64,000 nucleotides of DNA from Prostheceraeus crozeri (taxonomy: Eukaryota > Platyhelminthes > Polycladida > Euryleptidae), in the NCBI GenBank assembly GCA_907163375.1, contig CAJQUW010006363.1:1505501-1569500 (forward strand), given 5' to 3'. Positions 1-11,329 of this stretch are shown here, one piece after another. Numbering within the stretch: position 1 is the first letter of the stretch; each line of letters begins with the position of its first letter. A program made the position numbers and the translations under genes. Below the pieces are notes generated by a model that saw only the letters and a program-made list of their open reading frames with translations, was not told the origin of the DNA and made no database searches.

Positions 1-88
1 GTGTTTCCATTTGTACCATAAGAAGAGTGGAAGACAGAGTGAGGTCTTCATTTCTTGGAGTCTAAATTATCCGTGTCCGACGCATCGA

Positions 89-1168
89 TAGGGTCGTTGT
101 ATATCCCGAAAAATCTTATCCCGGGAAATCATTCAATCATTTAGAATTAGTAAATTTTTTTCGCGGGAAATAAATTAGTAAGGTTTATAAGCCGAATACA
201 TTGATGATAGATTATCAACAATATTTTAGAATAACTCGAGGGTAATATAACATGTAAATACATACAGTGGTGATAAAAAAATGGGACAGCTACATTTTCA
301 TAAATTTCAATCGCTTCTCCTGCCTCTTATATTTATTGTACAGCAAGAAGGCATACATCATTTAAAAGCTAACTTTCCAAAGATTCTAATGAGCTATAAA
401 ACTTGGGTATTCATAAAAACATGCTCTGGGCAGAGCTCCCGACAAGACGTAATAAATTATTCAAAAATTTAGTTGTCCCATTTTTTGAACAGCACTCTAG
501 TTTGACCCCTCTTCTTTTAGCAGAAGTAATTAGATAAGATTACTTGATAAGATATTCGAACCTAATGTTACCGAGGTTATAATTACTTCGGTAAACATTT
601 CCGTTAACTTCGATCACTTTAATTCAGTGAATGACATATCTTATTACACGTATGGTTATGGTAACATTAAAAATTCTAACTAGAATCACCCACTCATTTT
701 CCACCGGGTTAACTGTAGATTTCAAACTTAGTAAATTCCTGTTAATTCATAGAACATTTCAAAACTTCAGAATAAGCGTAAACATATGCAATGTTATTGA
801 AACACAAACTACAAAAAACGTTTTTTAAAACAGCTGTCAAACTCACTCAACACCCAAAAGTTTTGAAATGGTATTTGAGAAATATAAGTGCACATAATGA
901 TCGATCATTTGAATATAATTGACAATATTTGAATTTTATAATGCGCTTTCTATTGATCGTTAAGACAATAGAAAATCGAAGTCTTCCAATTACAGTTTGT
1001 TTATTGTTGAAACCGAAATTACACATAATACAAAAGAGCGACATATCTACCCTATTAATATCTTTGCTGTATCTAAATCACAAATATTATGTATTTCCCG
1101 AGATCCCGAAATATTTTCCCGGGAAATCGATTTCTCGAAATTAGCTGATTTCCCGGGAAACAACCCTA
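89..1168. mobile_element. hAT-like non-autonomous DNA transposon
   Basis: The two ends are inverted copies beginning TAGGGT(C/T)GTT. They are flanked by a perfect 8-bp duplication CGCATCGA at 81-88 and 1169-1176, which is the hAT signature. Both subterminal regions carry several copies of TCCCGGGAAA. No transposase-like frame is present, so it depended on a transposase made elsewhere. The ends and duplication are seen directly; the superfamily is inferred from the duplication length. Confidence 0.8.
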
Positions 1169-1389
1169 CGCATCGAGCTGTAAATGATTGTATTTGCACA
1201 CTTATGAATAATCACAGATGAAAAAGTCCCATCGGAACCTTATATTTAATGCTTCATCGCTTTGTGTTTTTCTGAAAATTGAGCGATCAATTTAATTCCT
1301 GCGCATTGTGCGAGAGTCAGGAAAAGATTGCTCATTTGCACAAATTTGCGAATCTCAGACAACGCTGGTCATGGATATTTTCGAGTATT

Positions 1390-1580
1390 CTAGAGGCTTG
1401 CAAGTAGTAGTAGCCCGTGGCACAGTAGTCAGAGGTCGAGCCCCTCGAGTGTCGTTGGAAGTCGTCAGGAAGGGCATCCAGACTAAAAGATCCCAACGCT
1501 CCAGATAAAAGTCTGACTATGTCAGCACCGTCCAAGCCCCCAGCGTGGGGGAGTGGCGACGTTTAATCAACATCAGTTTT
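1390..1580 (+). mobile_element. Possible retroposon tail (RTE/SINE-like)
   Basis: The stretch contains a GGTCGAGCCCC block resembling a tRNA B box and the words GTCGTTGGAAGTCG and GGAAGGGCATCC. The last word recurs in 3' parts of RTE-type retroposons in many animals. There is no clear end and no duplication. The identification rests on remembered sequence words and is weak. Confidence 0.3.
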
Positions 1581-2292
1581 TGCAATTGACAGTCAGTAAA
1601 TTGATTTCATCGAAAATTTTATCATTCAAAATCTGAAACAACTAGTATGCAGTTGTGCGCTTAAAGCATTATTCGACGTATTGTCCACAATTCAAATGGA
1701 CTCTATACAGCTCAAGATGGTTGTTGATATTTGTAAAAGCATAGGATCATTGGGTAATGCAATAATCTACATCACTTTCATATAATACGAATTGAATAAA
1801 ACGCGATTTGATTAGCGACTAGACACATGGAGAATGAGGTGGTTGGTCATAATGATTTCCAGTAAGTTAAGAACTTCTGCAACGCGAAACATTTCCGTAA
1901 GCGGAGTCAAAGCATCTATAGAATTTTCAAACCCAGTTTTCCGCTTTCTCTGGTATGTTGAAATTTAATTCCCCGTAGGCTCTCCAACAAAAACCAGCAG
2001 AAATGACGGCCGTGACGTTCATTATTAAAAAAACTATTTTAACGGCCAATTCTCCTAAAAGTTCTCATCAGTGAATAACTTCTATAAATCGAGGGTTGCT
2101 CAGAAAACTCTGGCAAAAGGGGTCTTACAAGTTTTAGGATATAACTAAGAAGATGGCTATCATAAATATAAAAGTATATAGAGCCAATCGGCTTTATCAA
2201 ATCTGGACTGCAGAACTAATAAAACAGAACCGCAACCTGCGTTTAAACAAGAAGAACACTTTAATAAAAGCAAGACTGCCCAGATTTATTTC

Positions 2293-2749
2293 AGAATGAG
2301 AACTATTCATTTTGAGGGTCAAACATGTTTCAAGCAAAATTGCTCATCATCAGTGACAGGAGAAACAGATGTTGCAGTAAAATGGAGCTTATATACAAAA
2401 GAAGGAAAGTGAACTACATTCCATCAGTTCATAGGTCGTCGGTGCATTTGTAGTGCATGGATTCATCAGAGTTCTAACTGAATTCGTCATTAATCTCGCG
2501 AATATGCATAACTTCAGCCACCTTTGTCAACCACGGCTTAGTTCTATAAATACTCGTAATTCTAAAATTCGCTTTGTTAGGAAGGTGTTCGTGCATGCTA
2601 ATTTCAGAGGCAGGTCTACCTTTCATGTGTTCATTTATCCGAGTAATAAAATGCCTTCTAAAATAGATCTAAAATAGATCTGGGCAATCTGATGATGAGC
2701 AATTTTGCTTGAAACATGTTTGACCCTCAAAATGAATAGTTTTCATTCT
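2293..2749. mobile_element. MITE with 60-bp terminal inverted repeats
   Basis: Positions 2293-2352 and 2689-2749 are inverted copies with only about one or two differences, beginning AGAATGA and ending at a GATGATGAGC word. The 336 bp between them has no coding signal. I could not fix a target duplication, so the superfamily is open. Confidence 0.65.
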
Positions 2750-3986
2750 AAAAGAGCACTTCAATTATTTCCTTATTTTTGTCGATGTTTTCATCTAATA
2801 CTTCCAGTTTGTTTCTCACTCCTTTCCGTCCTTCATTCGTTGCTTGAAAAGTTGTTGTTTCCCGTTTCTTTCATGTTGCTTCAGTAATGTGTCCTTCCGT
2901 TGCACTCTCATATCATTTGCATTCCTGATCATGTGAATCATATTTTTAGATATATATTGATCTAGCTATCTCGTCATTAACAAATCGTTGGTTGACTAGT
3001 GATCGTTCGAGCTGGTTCTCGACTGCGACTGCTTTGTTGAACTTACAGCTTCTGTCGACGGCAGCCTGTCAACTTCTCGCAAGGGGCTAAACAGACTTCT
3101 CAATTTGGTGTATCATTAAGCTCTACACGGATTTTACAAACTAATAACGTCAAAAATAGATAAATATCAATAATAATCAATAAGTAAGTGAAGCCGAACT
3201 GAAAATATGATACACATTCCAGTGTTTAATAAATTAAATGAAAAAATCTCCACTTTAATTCTTTCACCTTTTGTATTGTATCTTGAAACGCCAGCTTTTG
3301 TGTAGAATCATACATACATACTTGGAGGATAATTTGTTTTAATTATAGTTATAGTAATAATCATCTGTGTAACGTCCTTCTAAAACATTATTTCTGACGA
3401 ATCCATGAAGCGAGCAAACTAACTAATCAACATTTACTTCCTGCCATATTTCACTCAACTCATAAGAGACACTGTTTATGGACTCGTACAATAAAAATCC
3501 CACTCTATGAGTAAGTAAAGTAACCGTAATAGTGAATTTCAAAGCTCAAACAAGCTTTGGAAAGCAAACACAATTCAAAATAGATTCAGACAAAACATAT
3601 TGGCAATGCATTGTTTACAGCAATTGTGATAGATTGGAGCCTGGATTCTAAGTGCACGTCAGTTACACGTGGAAGCATTTCTCTGATGATTATTCTATCA
3701 GTTGCCAATAATACGCTGCAGCAAGCAAATAGTAAGTTTACATTACAATCTAAGCGAGAAAATGTTCTTAGTAATTGATCGATATGGGAGCATTTATGTT
3801 AACCGCTTGCATCTGAAATCTGCATTGTGATTAGCTTCATCAAAATCCTATGTACTAAGAAACATTTGTTTATTTGTTTTAAAACCCAATTAATGGCCCT
3901 TAGCCACATTCAACCAGAAGAAATTTAGCAAAATTCAATTTGTAATTTTACTCAGTATTGTATGATGATTCGGATGACAAATTTAC
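2750..3986. other. No gene recognised
   Basis: AT-rich sequence with no open frame, exon-like segment or terminal repeat that I could support. It lies 3' of the last exon of the unidentified minus-strand gene that I could see, so it may be intron or 3' flank. Confidence 0.4.
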
Positions 3987-4069
3987 CTCAGAGTTTTCCC
4001 ATTTCCATTCTCGTTTGAATCAGATTTGGTTTTGTGTGACTCTTTGTCAGGAGGAATTTTCTCAGTTAT
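3987..4069 (-). CDS. Exon D of an unidentified host gene
   Basis: On the minus strand a good acceptor (CTCTCATTTCAG) precedes an open 83-bp segment, and a GTAAAT donor follows. It reads ITEKIPPDKESH..., a charged, lysine- and serine-rich, probably disordered stretch, ending with two bases over. The previous exon (6344-6425) ends in phase 0, which fits. No 3' continuation was found. The product is not recognised. Confidence 0.5.
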
Positions 4070-5099
4070 CTGAAATGAGAGAGAGCAGAAGGAAAGTTTC
4101 AGAGAAAAATTAGGATCATTTCATTCAGACGATCGCAAATCTTCACTATCAACACAGCATCGTAAAAGAAATATGCTTGCCAAGGGCAGTATTTTGATAA
4201 GAGGTGAGCCGTCGCTAAAAAGCCAACTCTGGCATCAATCCTGTAAAAAATATATTCATATTTGATTGAACCGAATGTGCAAAATCATACCACTAAACAT
4301 TATTCACTTGATGCATTTCATACTCTCGTATGTGCATAGAAATATGATTGACAGCTGTTAAACTGAGCTCAAAATTACGATTACACCAGATCAATTAGTG
4401 TTTCTTTGTCAATTTGCATGAATCACATTTAGTTTTCTTTACCTGACACTTCCTTTTCTTTTTTTAACATGCATTTCAGAATTTGATCACTCAGATAAAT
4501 GAATCGAACGCATCAGGACAAACGAAATTTCAATAGGCACATAAGTCTTGAAAAGCATGAAATCTCAAGTTAAACTGTTGCACATTAATTTGATGTCACA
4601 AAATTGAAACCACTATTGACCTAGCCTTGATGTTTACAAATTGCCCATGACGTTTTCGGTTTCGAAGCGACCAGTACAGAAGAACAAGCATTAGCTTGTG
4701 TAGCTACAGGCTAGAAATGCACCGGAGCGGATTCCGACCGGACCAATGTCATGCCGGGCTGAAGATGAAGTGCGTTCGGACACTGAATATTTTAAGCGAA
4801 TCAAATTATAGGAACTAGTTACGATTGCAAGCGTAATAGGTACATACAATTCATGTTGCACTCAGAATGTCAATTGAAATTGAATACTTCCCTTCATTCA
4901 TTGAAACTGATTTTAAAACAATATTGCATTTTGCAATGATAACAAAAACACATACAAGCATTGGTTTCCTGAGGGTATCCATGGCTTTGGCATTCTGAAC
5001 CCCTAGTGAAATTTTGGACAATGGTGAAAACTACACAACAAATAAATCTTTGTGTCTAATTGATTAGAATATATCCTACAATATGCGAAAGACTAACAC
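4070..5099. other. Intron-like sequence, no feature
   Basis: This lies between exon C and exon D of the unidentified minus-strand gene. No open frames, structured repeats or RNA genes were recognised. Confidence 0.4.
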
Positions 5100-5590
5100 T
5101 AACTTATTGTGAGGGAAGCCCAAAACAATGGATGTTTAGTTGGCGAGGCCTTTCAGCCGCTACAGGCAGCCATCTATAGGCGAAAGCAAAAAAACAAAAC
5201 AAACAGATACAAATGCCATGAAAAACATCGGAACAGTTATTATTATTTATTTATCGCCAAAGAGGTCCCAACATACTGGGGTGGGACAAAACCATTACAA
5301 TTACAGAAACATTATCGTCAATAAGTCACATTTGGTCAGAGGTGATGCATCATGGGTCGTCATGCATTTATTACCCCAGTTCACAACTAATCCATCTGCT
5401 CGGTGATGTTCTTTCTCTCTATATCACTGACTGCAGTCCTGCCATCGCATCCTTGGAGCGCCCTAGTTTTCTTTTGCCTTCGTCTGTATTGCTTCTGCCC
5501 TCTCCGATAGTTTCTAGTCCTTCAATGCATTACCTGCCCACCTAAGTCGATTGTCTTTAGGTCTTCTTTGTTATCGTCAACTGCAGTCCA
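5100..5590 (-). mobile_element. Decayed LINE 3' fragment
   Basis: Reading the minus strand from about 5560 to 5390 gives a stop-interrupted peptide with RWAG, a basic central part and MRWQDC. This resembles the C-terminal tail domain of many LINE reverse transcriptases (RW-G-H ... GRP-RW-D). Several stops interrupt it. Neither end is defined. It lies in an intron of the unidentified gene. Confidence 0.35.
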
Positions 5591-6343
5591 AATTCTCTTC
5601 TCAAATCGTTCACATTTCTCTCTTCGATCCCCGAATATTCGTCATCTGCTTATATATTATGACTCAAGCACTTTCCATTTGATACTTCTGAAGATCCTGC
5701 GGTTTTCTATTACTCCTGCTACTTTCTTAGAACCCTCAATTGGTATTATCTATTGACTTTCAGTTATCATTTCGGAATAACTTCAGCTACCATTCACGCA
5801 GTCATTTAAATAGGAATATTGAAAGATAATGAATAACTCAAATTTCATATTTTCCCAAGATCAGGAACATCAAGCACTTCATTCCAGAAATTGTTGGAAA
5901 TCATTTGGTGCCTAATTAATGACACGTTTTGCAAGTACCTACGAAGACAAAACTTGTTACAGCTCATTTTCATCATACGGAGAGGAGGGCAGCCTCTCCA
6001 TTTCATGCGTGATATGAATCGCAGACCGGACATCCGATGGACCTCTAATACAGATTATGATAAGTTTTCACACTTAAGTTATTTCGTAGATAACATTACT
6101 TTGATACTTTACACTGCACCGGTTTATTATGTGTATACAATTCTGTTGCCGTGATGATAACATTAATCGACTGATCGGCACCGCATTTTAAGAAATCGTT
6201 CACTTCGACGGTCTCGAACAGCACCCATCAAAGAATAAACTTTTGACATTGAATTTATCGCACCAATTTATAATACATCCTGATTTATGATCCGTTAAGA
6301 TTATTTTATTCTGATGGGCAATCAATGTACCGTTTCTCTCACC

Positions 6344-6425
6344 TGATCACTGTTCGCCTTTTCCATCGGTTGCTGGTGTTGAGATTCTGTAACATTTTCA
6401 GCTGATTGCAAATTGGGGTCGATAT
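6344..6425 (-). CDS. Exon C of an unidentified host gene
   Basis: On the minus strand the segment reads (Y)IDPNLQSAENVTESQ...EKANSDQ and ends at a strong GTGAGA donor in phase 0. Two acceptors are possible: TCAAG at 6425, which fits the phase of exon B, and TTTTAG at 6442, which adds TCSSQ-like codons in the same frame. The peptide is polar, glutamine- and asparagine-rich and looks disordered. I see no domain. Confidence 0.45.
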
Positions 6426-7598
6426 CTTGAGATGAGCAGGTACTAAAATTGAAGATGAACTGTAGCTTATCAGGAAGAAGCAGCGAGACGTGCATAAAAT
6501 TCGCAAATGAAAGTTCAATAAATTAAGCTGTTCATATCAGAAAAATGATTTATTTATACATGTTAGCAACAGCACATCTCTACAAATAAGTGTGCCAAGA
6601 TGTATTGCTTTGACGAAAGGCTTATTCTTCATAAATTTATCTCTTCACTGATTTCTCCCGGCCACGCTGCGATTCAGAGATTTTATCTCAGAACTAAGAG
6701 AAAATGTCATCTGTATTTGTCACACTATGACTAAAAAATCGTCAACATTTGTTGAAGACCGATGTGCAGTTCTAATGACATCACAATATACAGTGCTTTG
6801 ACAAAAATAACTGCAGATTAAAATAAAGATGAGTTTAAAAACTCTTTCTGCAAATAGAGAGGACAGAAAGGTGAATCACAATCACCTAAGAGTCGAAAGG
6901 TCAAGTTTGCCACAACAGCATCTATAGAAAGAAAATAGCAGAAAGATGTCCTCAGACTTGAATGATTTCAGCCCAAAATTCCTTGGCAGCAGTAGACGCT
7001 TTGTTTTACTCTACAAAAGACACGCCAGTACGACAAGAAAGGGTCCAAACAAGTAAAAAACATTTAGAGTGGTTGAACAAGCTGAAGAACTGCACAACAG
7101 GCTGCGCTGCGTTTATTGATCCCGTTTTCTGTAGCAGCGTCTACGGTTGTCAAAGAATTTTAAGCTTGACTAGTTCAAGTCTGAGGATATCTCTCTTTTC
7201 TATACCCACGCGAACTGGCACTCTGCAATTTGTATGATTATGAAGGTCTTGCAATTGTAAATATGCTATTGTTGATATCATAATCGATAAGATGACGGGT
7301 GATCAGAAGATGAGAAGACGAAGCTGTTCTCGCGCTGACATTTTGGGGTGTGTTCAGTGATCCAGCAATGCAAGGGACGCGTCGCTTTTTCAATGTACTT
7401 GAATTTATATTCCACATTTGTGAGATCAACAGTTGGTACAGGGTCCCAACAACAATTTCTCTAAATAGAAATTGTTCTAAAAATGGAGTAGCCTTCACAT
7501 ACATGTAGCATGCCTCTAAATAGCCTTCAACAAATGATTTGCCGATGATCAATCAATCGACCATAACATGTCAGTTAGAAGAATACAGGCTTCTTTAC

Positions 7599-7644
7599 AG
7601 CATGAGCCAGGCTTTTCATCACAGGAGCAGACTACTTCCTCATC
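7599..7644 (-). CDS. Exon B of an unidentified host gene
   Basis: After a TTTTTCAACAG acceptor the frame reads DEEVVCSCDEKPGSC, then meets a GTAAAG donor. If that donor is not used, the frame runs on through CKEACILLTDMLWSID to a stop at 7549-7551, which would end the protein there. The short cysteine-rich peptide is not a domain I recognise. It starts in phase 0, matching the end of exon A. Confidence 0.5.
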
Positions 7645-7782
7645 CTGTTGAAAAACCTGAGGAGAATGAATTTGTCTTGATCACATGGAAGTAGTCATCA
7701 CCAAAACAAATTGATTTTGCAATTTTATAATCATAACAAAAAATATTTGAATGTAGATGAAATTTTGATGGAATTCACTCAC

Positions 7783-7858
7783 CAAATCACGAAAAAGCAA
7801 GAAATCCACAATATAAGGAATGCATTTTTCAGGATCACTATCTTCATCGCGATAAATC
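7783..7858 (-). CDS. Exon A of an unidentified host gene
   Basis: This is the best exon of this gene: acceptor TTTTTTGCAG, 76 bp open, donor GTGAGT. It reads IYRDEDSDPEKCIPYIVDF followed by LLFRDL, an acidic start and then a hydrophobic helix-like end. The first base completes a codon from an upstream exon that I did not find; it should lie at higher coordinates. The exon order A to D runs down the minus strand with compatible phases. I do not recognise the family and assign no function. Confidence 0.6.
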
Positions 7859-8279
7859 CTGCAAAAAAATGATGGATTAGTGAAATTTAAAAAAATAATC
7901 TTGGTAAAAAATATAAATGACTATGGTAATTCTAAAAAATGAAAAATCATAGAGCTAAGCTACCCTATGCAAGAATTACAGTACAGGAACAGTAGCATAT
8001 AGGCTAAAGTAGCAGTTTGCATTCCGGTAAACGGTTTGTGGTCTCACTCTCAATAGGCGATATTATATCTAGAGATAAGCCAGATGCCACCAGAATATGA
8101 TCAGCTCACCGGCATCACTCACCCTTGGTCCGGTTGCACCAGATTTTCCAAGCATGCTTTAACAATCCAGTTAACCCTAGAACTACTGAATTTCTCTTAT
8201 ACCTAGAACGACGACATTGATCAATTGACCCATGAGCATCTTTTGGAAATCGAGCAGCAATATAAATCGAAATTACAAC

Positions 8280-8525
8280 AGAATAACTTTGAATAAGTTC
8301 AATGCCATATTGCAAATATCATAGTTCACTACAGTACGCATTACCACAGCACACTGATCTTCTTGGTTATTATTTGATGACTCAATTCACTAGCATCCAT
8401 CGAAGAAACTATACATCAGAACAACTTTGACAAAGTTTGATGTTATAATGCAAATATCATGGCTCGCTACAGTACACATTAACATAGCACACTGATCTTG
8501 CTTGGTTATTATTTGGTGACCCACT
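8280..8525 (+). repeat. Direct duplication in piggyBac 5' region
   Basis: Two diverged copies of about 110 bp start at 8280 and 8418 (spacing 138). They share CTACAGTAC, AGCACACTGATCTT and GGTTATTATTTG words. They lie between the left terminal repeat and the transposase start, where promoter or transposase-binding sequences are expected. Confidence 0.7.
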
Positions 8526-8719
8526 CCTCTGTAGAAATCTATGCTTAAGAATCATTTAGTCTACATCTTTTGTGGTCGGCATGACAACGCAGCAATGCTT
8601 ATAACTCAGAAAGTTATTATTTGATATCATTTGTATTTTTGTTCGATAGACGTCGGCATCACCTGATATCATTGAAATAGTAGTGACTTATCTCCACTGA
8701 TTTACGAACAACGCAGAAA

Positions 8720-10451
8720 ATGAATAGAGCATCAAGGAAACACCTAAGTGCAGAAGAATTACTGAGGCGAATTACGATGATTGACAACGATTCTGATGAA
8801 GGAAATGATCAAGACTTTGAACTTTTGCAGAATGATGTCGACGAAATTAATACGCATTATGCTAATGATAACATCGAAAACTCTTCTGATGAGCACTCTG
8901 ATGATTTCTCGAATGAGGAAAATGATTTTCGACCTCTAAGAGATCGAATTGATACAAATATCAACGGCGAATGTATTCTGGACGTTTCTAATTCACAACA
9001 ACAATCTGCATATATAAGTAAGGATGTCACGAAATGGACTCCAAATCAACAAACCATTGGCGGCAGATTGCCAAGGAAACTGTCATAAAGCAGAAAGGTG
9101 GAACTAAGCGCTTTATCCTGAACCGTGTTGATTCACATTTGGATGTGTTCTTCGAGCTACTTGGACAAGGAACCTTGCATGTGCTGCTGAAATTCACTGT
9201 TGCAGAAGCTCGTAGACAGGGTAACAAAACCTTTGAATTGACTGAAAATGAAATTAAGGCTTTCTTAGGACTTATGATAATCCGAGGTGTGATGAAGGGT
9301 AAGAACGAACCACTTCGCATGTTTTGGAATTGTCTTCGGACTAGGAATATTTAGAGAGACTATGTCCAGAGATAAATTTTACCTTATAATACGATATGTA
9401 CGATTTGATGATAAAGAGTCACGTGCTGACAAAAAAACTAGTGACCCTTTTTGTCCTATTCGTGAACTTTGGGAGAAGGTGATGGCTAATTGTCAGAAAT
9501 CTTTCTTTCCACACGGAACTGTTACCATAGACGAGCAGTTGTTTTCGTGCAAGTCACGCTGCAAATTTATACAACATATGCCTCAAAAACCAGGAAAATT
9601 TGGAATAAAATGTTGGCTGATATGCGATACTAGTACCAGTTATGTCTTGAATGCCGTGCCATACGTTGGAAAAATTGAGAATCGGCAGGAAAAGGGATTA
9701 TCTGAACACGTTGTATGCACCCTAATGGAGCCCTATTACGGATCAGGATTAAATGTGACAACTGATAACTTTTTTACGTCCAAGAAAACAAGTGACCATT
9801 TACTCGAACAACATACCACAATGCTCGGTACACTTCGCGCAAATCGTCGTGAAATTCCTCAAATTATCAAGTCTGTCGAGAAAGATGAGCTGTACACTAC
9901 GAAATTTGCGTTTTCAAAGGACACTCTTAATTTGGGATACAAAGCGAAGAAAAAAAAACAGTATACTTACTTTCCAGTATGCATAGTCAACCAAAAATTG
10001 ATCTTGATGACAAGAAAAAAGACCCGAAGCCGTTCTCGCATACAACAGTCAAAAGGGAAGAGTGGACACTGCAGATCAAATGCTACGCTGGTATACTACA
10101 AAGGGAGCAAGTCGAAGATGGCCTTTTGATGTCTTTTGTAATTTATTGGATATTGTTTGTTTGAACAGTTATGTTATATGTCGCGATATTGAAATATCAG
10201 CAAATGATCGACGAAACTTTCTCATTCAACTTGGGGTAAGTCTTTGTAAGCAAGAGCGTCAATTCCGCGGTGAGAGGAAGACACTTGTTTTTGAATCTCC
10301 ATCCCAACTGAGTAAAGCACGTCTCCCAGGAAATAAGAGGAAGTACTGTGATCTCTGCAAATACAATAAAACTAGAATTTCGTGTACAAACTGTAAAAGG
10401 TTCGTCTGTGGGTCTTGTTCCAAGCAAGTTTGTGACTTATGCCTCCCATAA
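8720..10451 (+). pseudogene. piggyBac transposase, broken
   Basis: The protein starts MNRASRKHLSAEELL, followed by an acidic N-terminal region typical of the family. The catalytic DDE/D core then appears in pieces: TIDEQLF and TTDNFF in the 9362-10129 frame, and YNSQKGRVDTADQM at about 10041-10080 in the next frame. The end is a cysteine-rich zinc-binding domain (CDLCKYN ... CTNCKRFVCGSC). Frame changes fall near 9080, near 9350 and between 9940 and 10040, so about three to four breaks separate it from a full protein of roughly 575 residues. The catalytic aspartates remain readable. Confidence 0.9.
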
Positions 10452-11329
10452 TCTAGATTTACTGTTTTCTTGATTTCACTGCTAAGTGATGCAGACATAA
10501 ATTTGCAATGAGTAATCTCATGCATGAATGGATCAGTACAATAAAGGCTTTCAAATTTGTGGTTTCGTTTCTCATTGTGAAATTAGCTTATAAGCTCATA
10601 CAAGCATTGCCTAGACATAATTCTTGAAATATCAAATCTAGAGATTTGATTCGATCACTAAATGTACATGGTCCACTTTTATAATTGGTTTCGTAATTTT
10701 TGTACTTGATTTTTGCGGATTGTTGATATAAAAATAACGAAAAATAATGTCCGCCATGAACAATTGTGTAAATAGCCTACTAAACATTGTCTTTCAACAT
10801 GCATACTCACATATTACCTACATCATATTAGTTAATAGAGATTGCAATAGGATATAATGGTCATTGTTATGCAAATTATTGAATATCTGTTCCGAGTTAT
10901 AGTGTACATGCTTTCTTCAGTACATGGGTCAATTGACCCACGCAGTAGTTCTAGGTATAATATGCTGTAAAATCGAAACTATTGGTTGAGTAACATTATC
11001 TACATAGCATATAATTGAAAATTATACAATAATCAAAGTCAATAAATATCAAAGTAACAAATACGATATTAAATGAAAAATTTTCAGTTAAAAATGAGTT
11101 ATGGGTCAATTGACCCATATCGTAGTTCTAGGGTTAATGGTAGATTTCCTATTTATCTATGCCTAATCTATGCAATGATATTTCCTTCACTGATTCACTT
11201 ATGTCTATGTTATAGTTATTGATATGCTTGTATGGTCACTCAAATTTTGAATTGATCTATGAAGTAACTGTGTAGTTACAGGATTATAAATGTACTGAAT
11301 CATAATGAATAAATGAACTTTTATTTTTC

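Larger units (their letters stand above)
8175..11133 (+). mobile_element. piggyBac DNA transposon, non-functional copy
   Basis: The element starts CCCTAGAACTAC and ends with its inverse GTAGTTCTAGGG. It sits between two TTAA sites (8171-8174 and 11134-11137), the exact target preference of piggyBac. Subterminal repeats of CCTAGAAC and of the palindrome TGGGTCAATTGACCCA lie near both ends. The transposase inside is broken by frame changes. A roughly 110-bp segment is duplicated near the left end (8280 and 8418). Confidence 0.93.

Noticed and set aside
1308-1535. Overlapping frames at 1308-1535 as a small gene
   Set aside because: They coincide with retroposon-like words and lack any domain.
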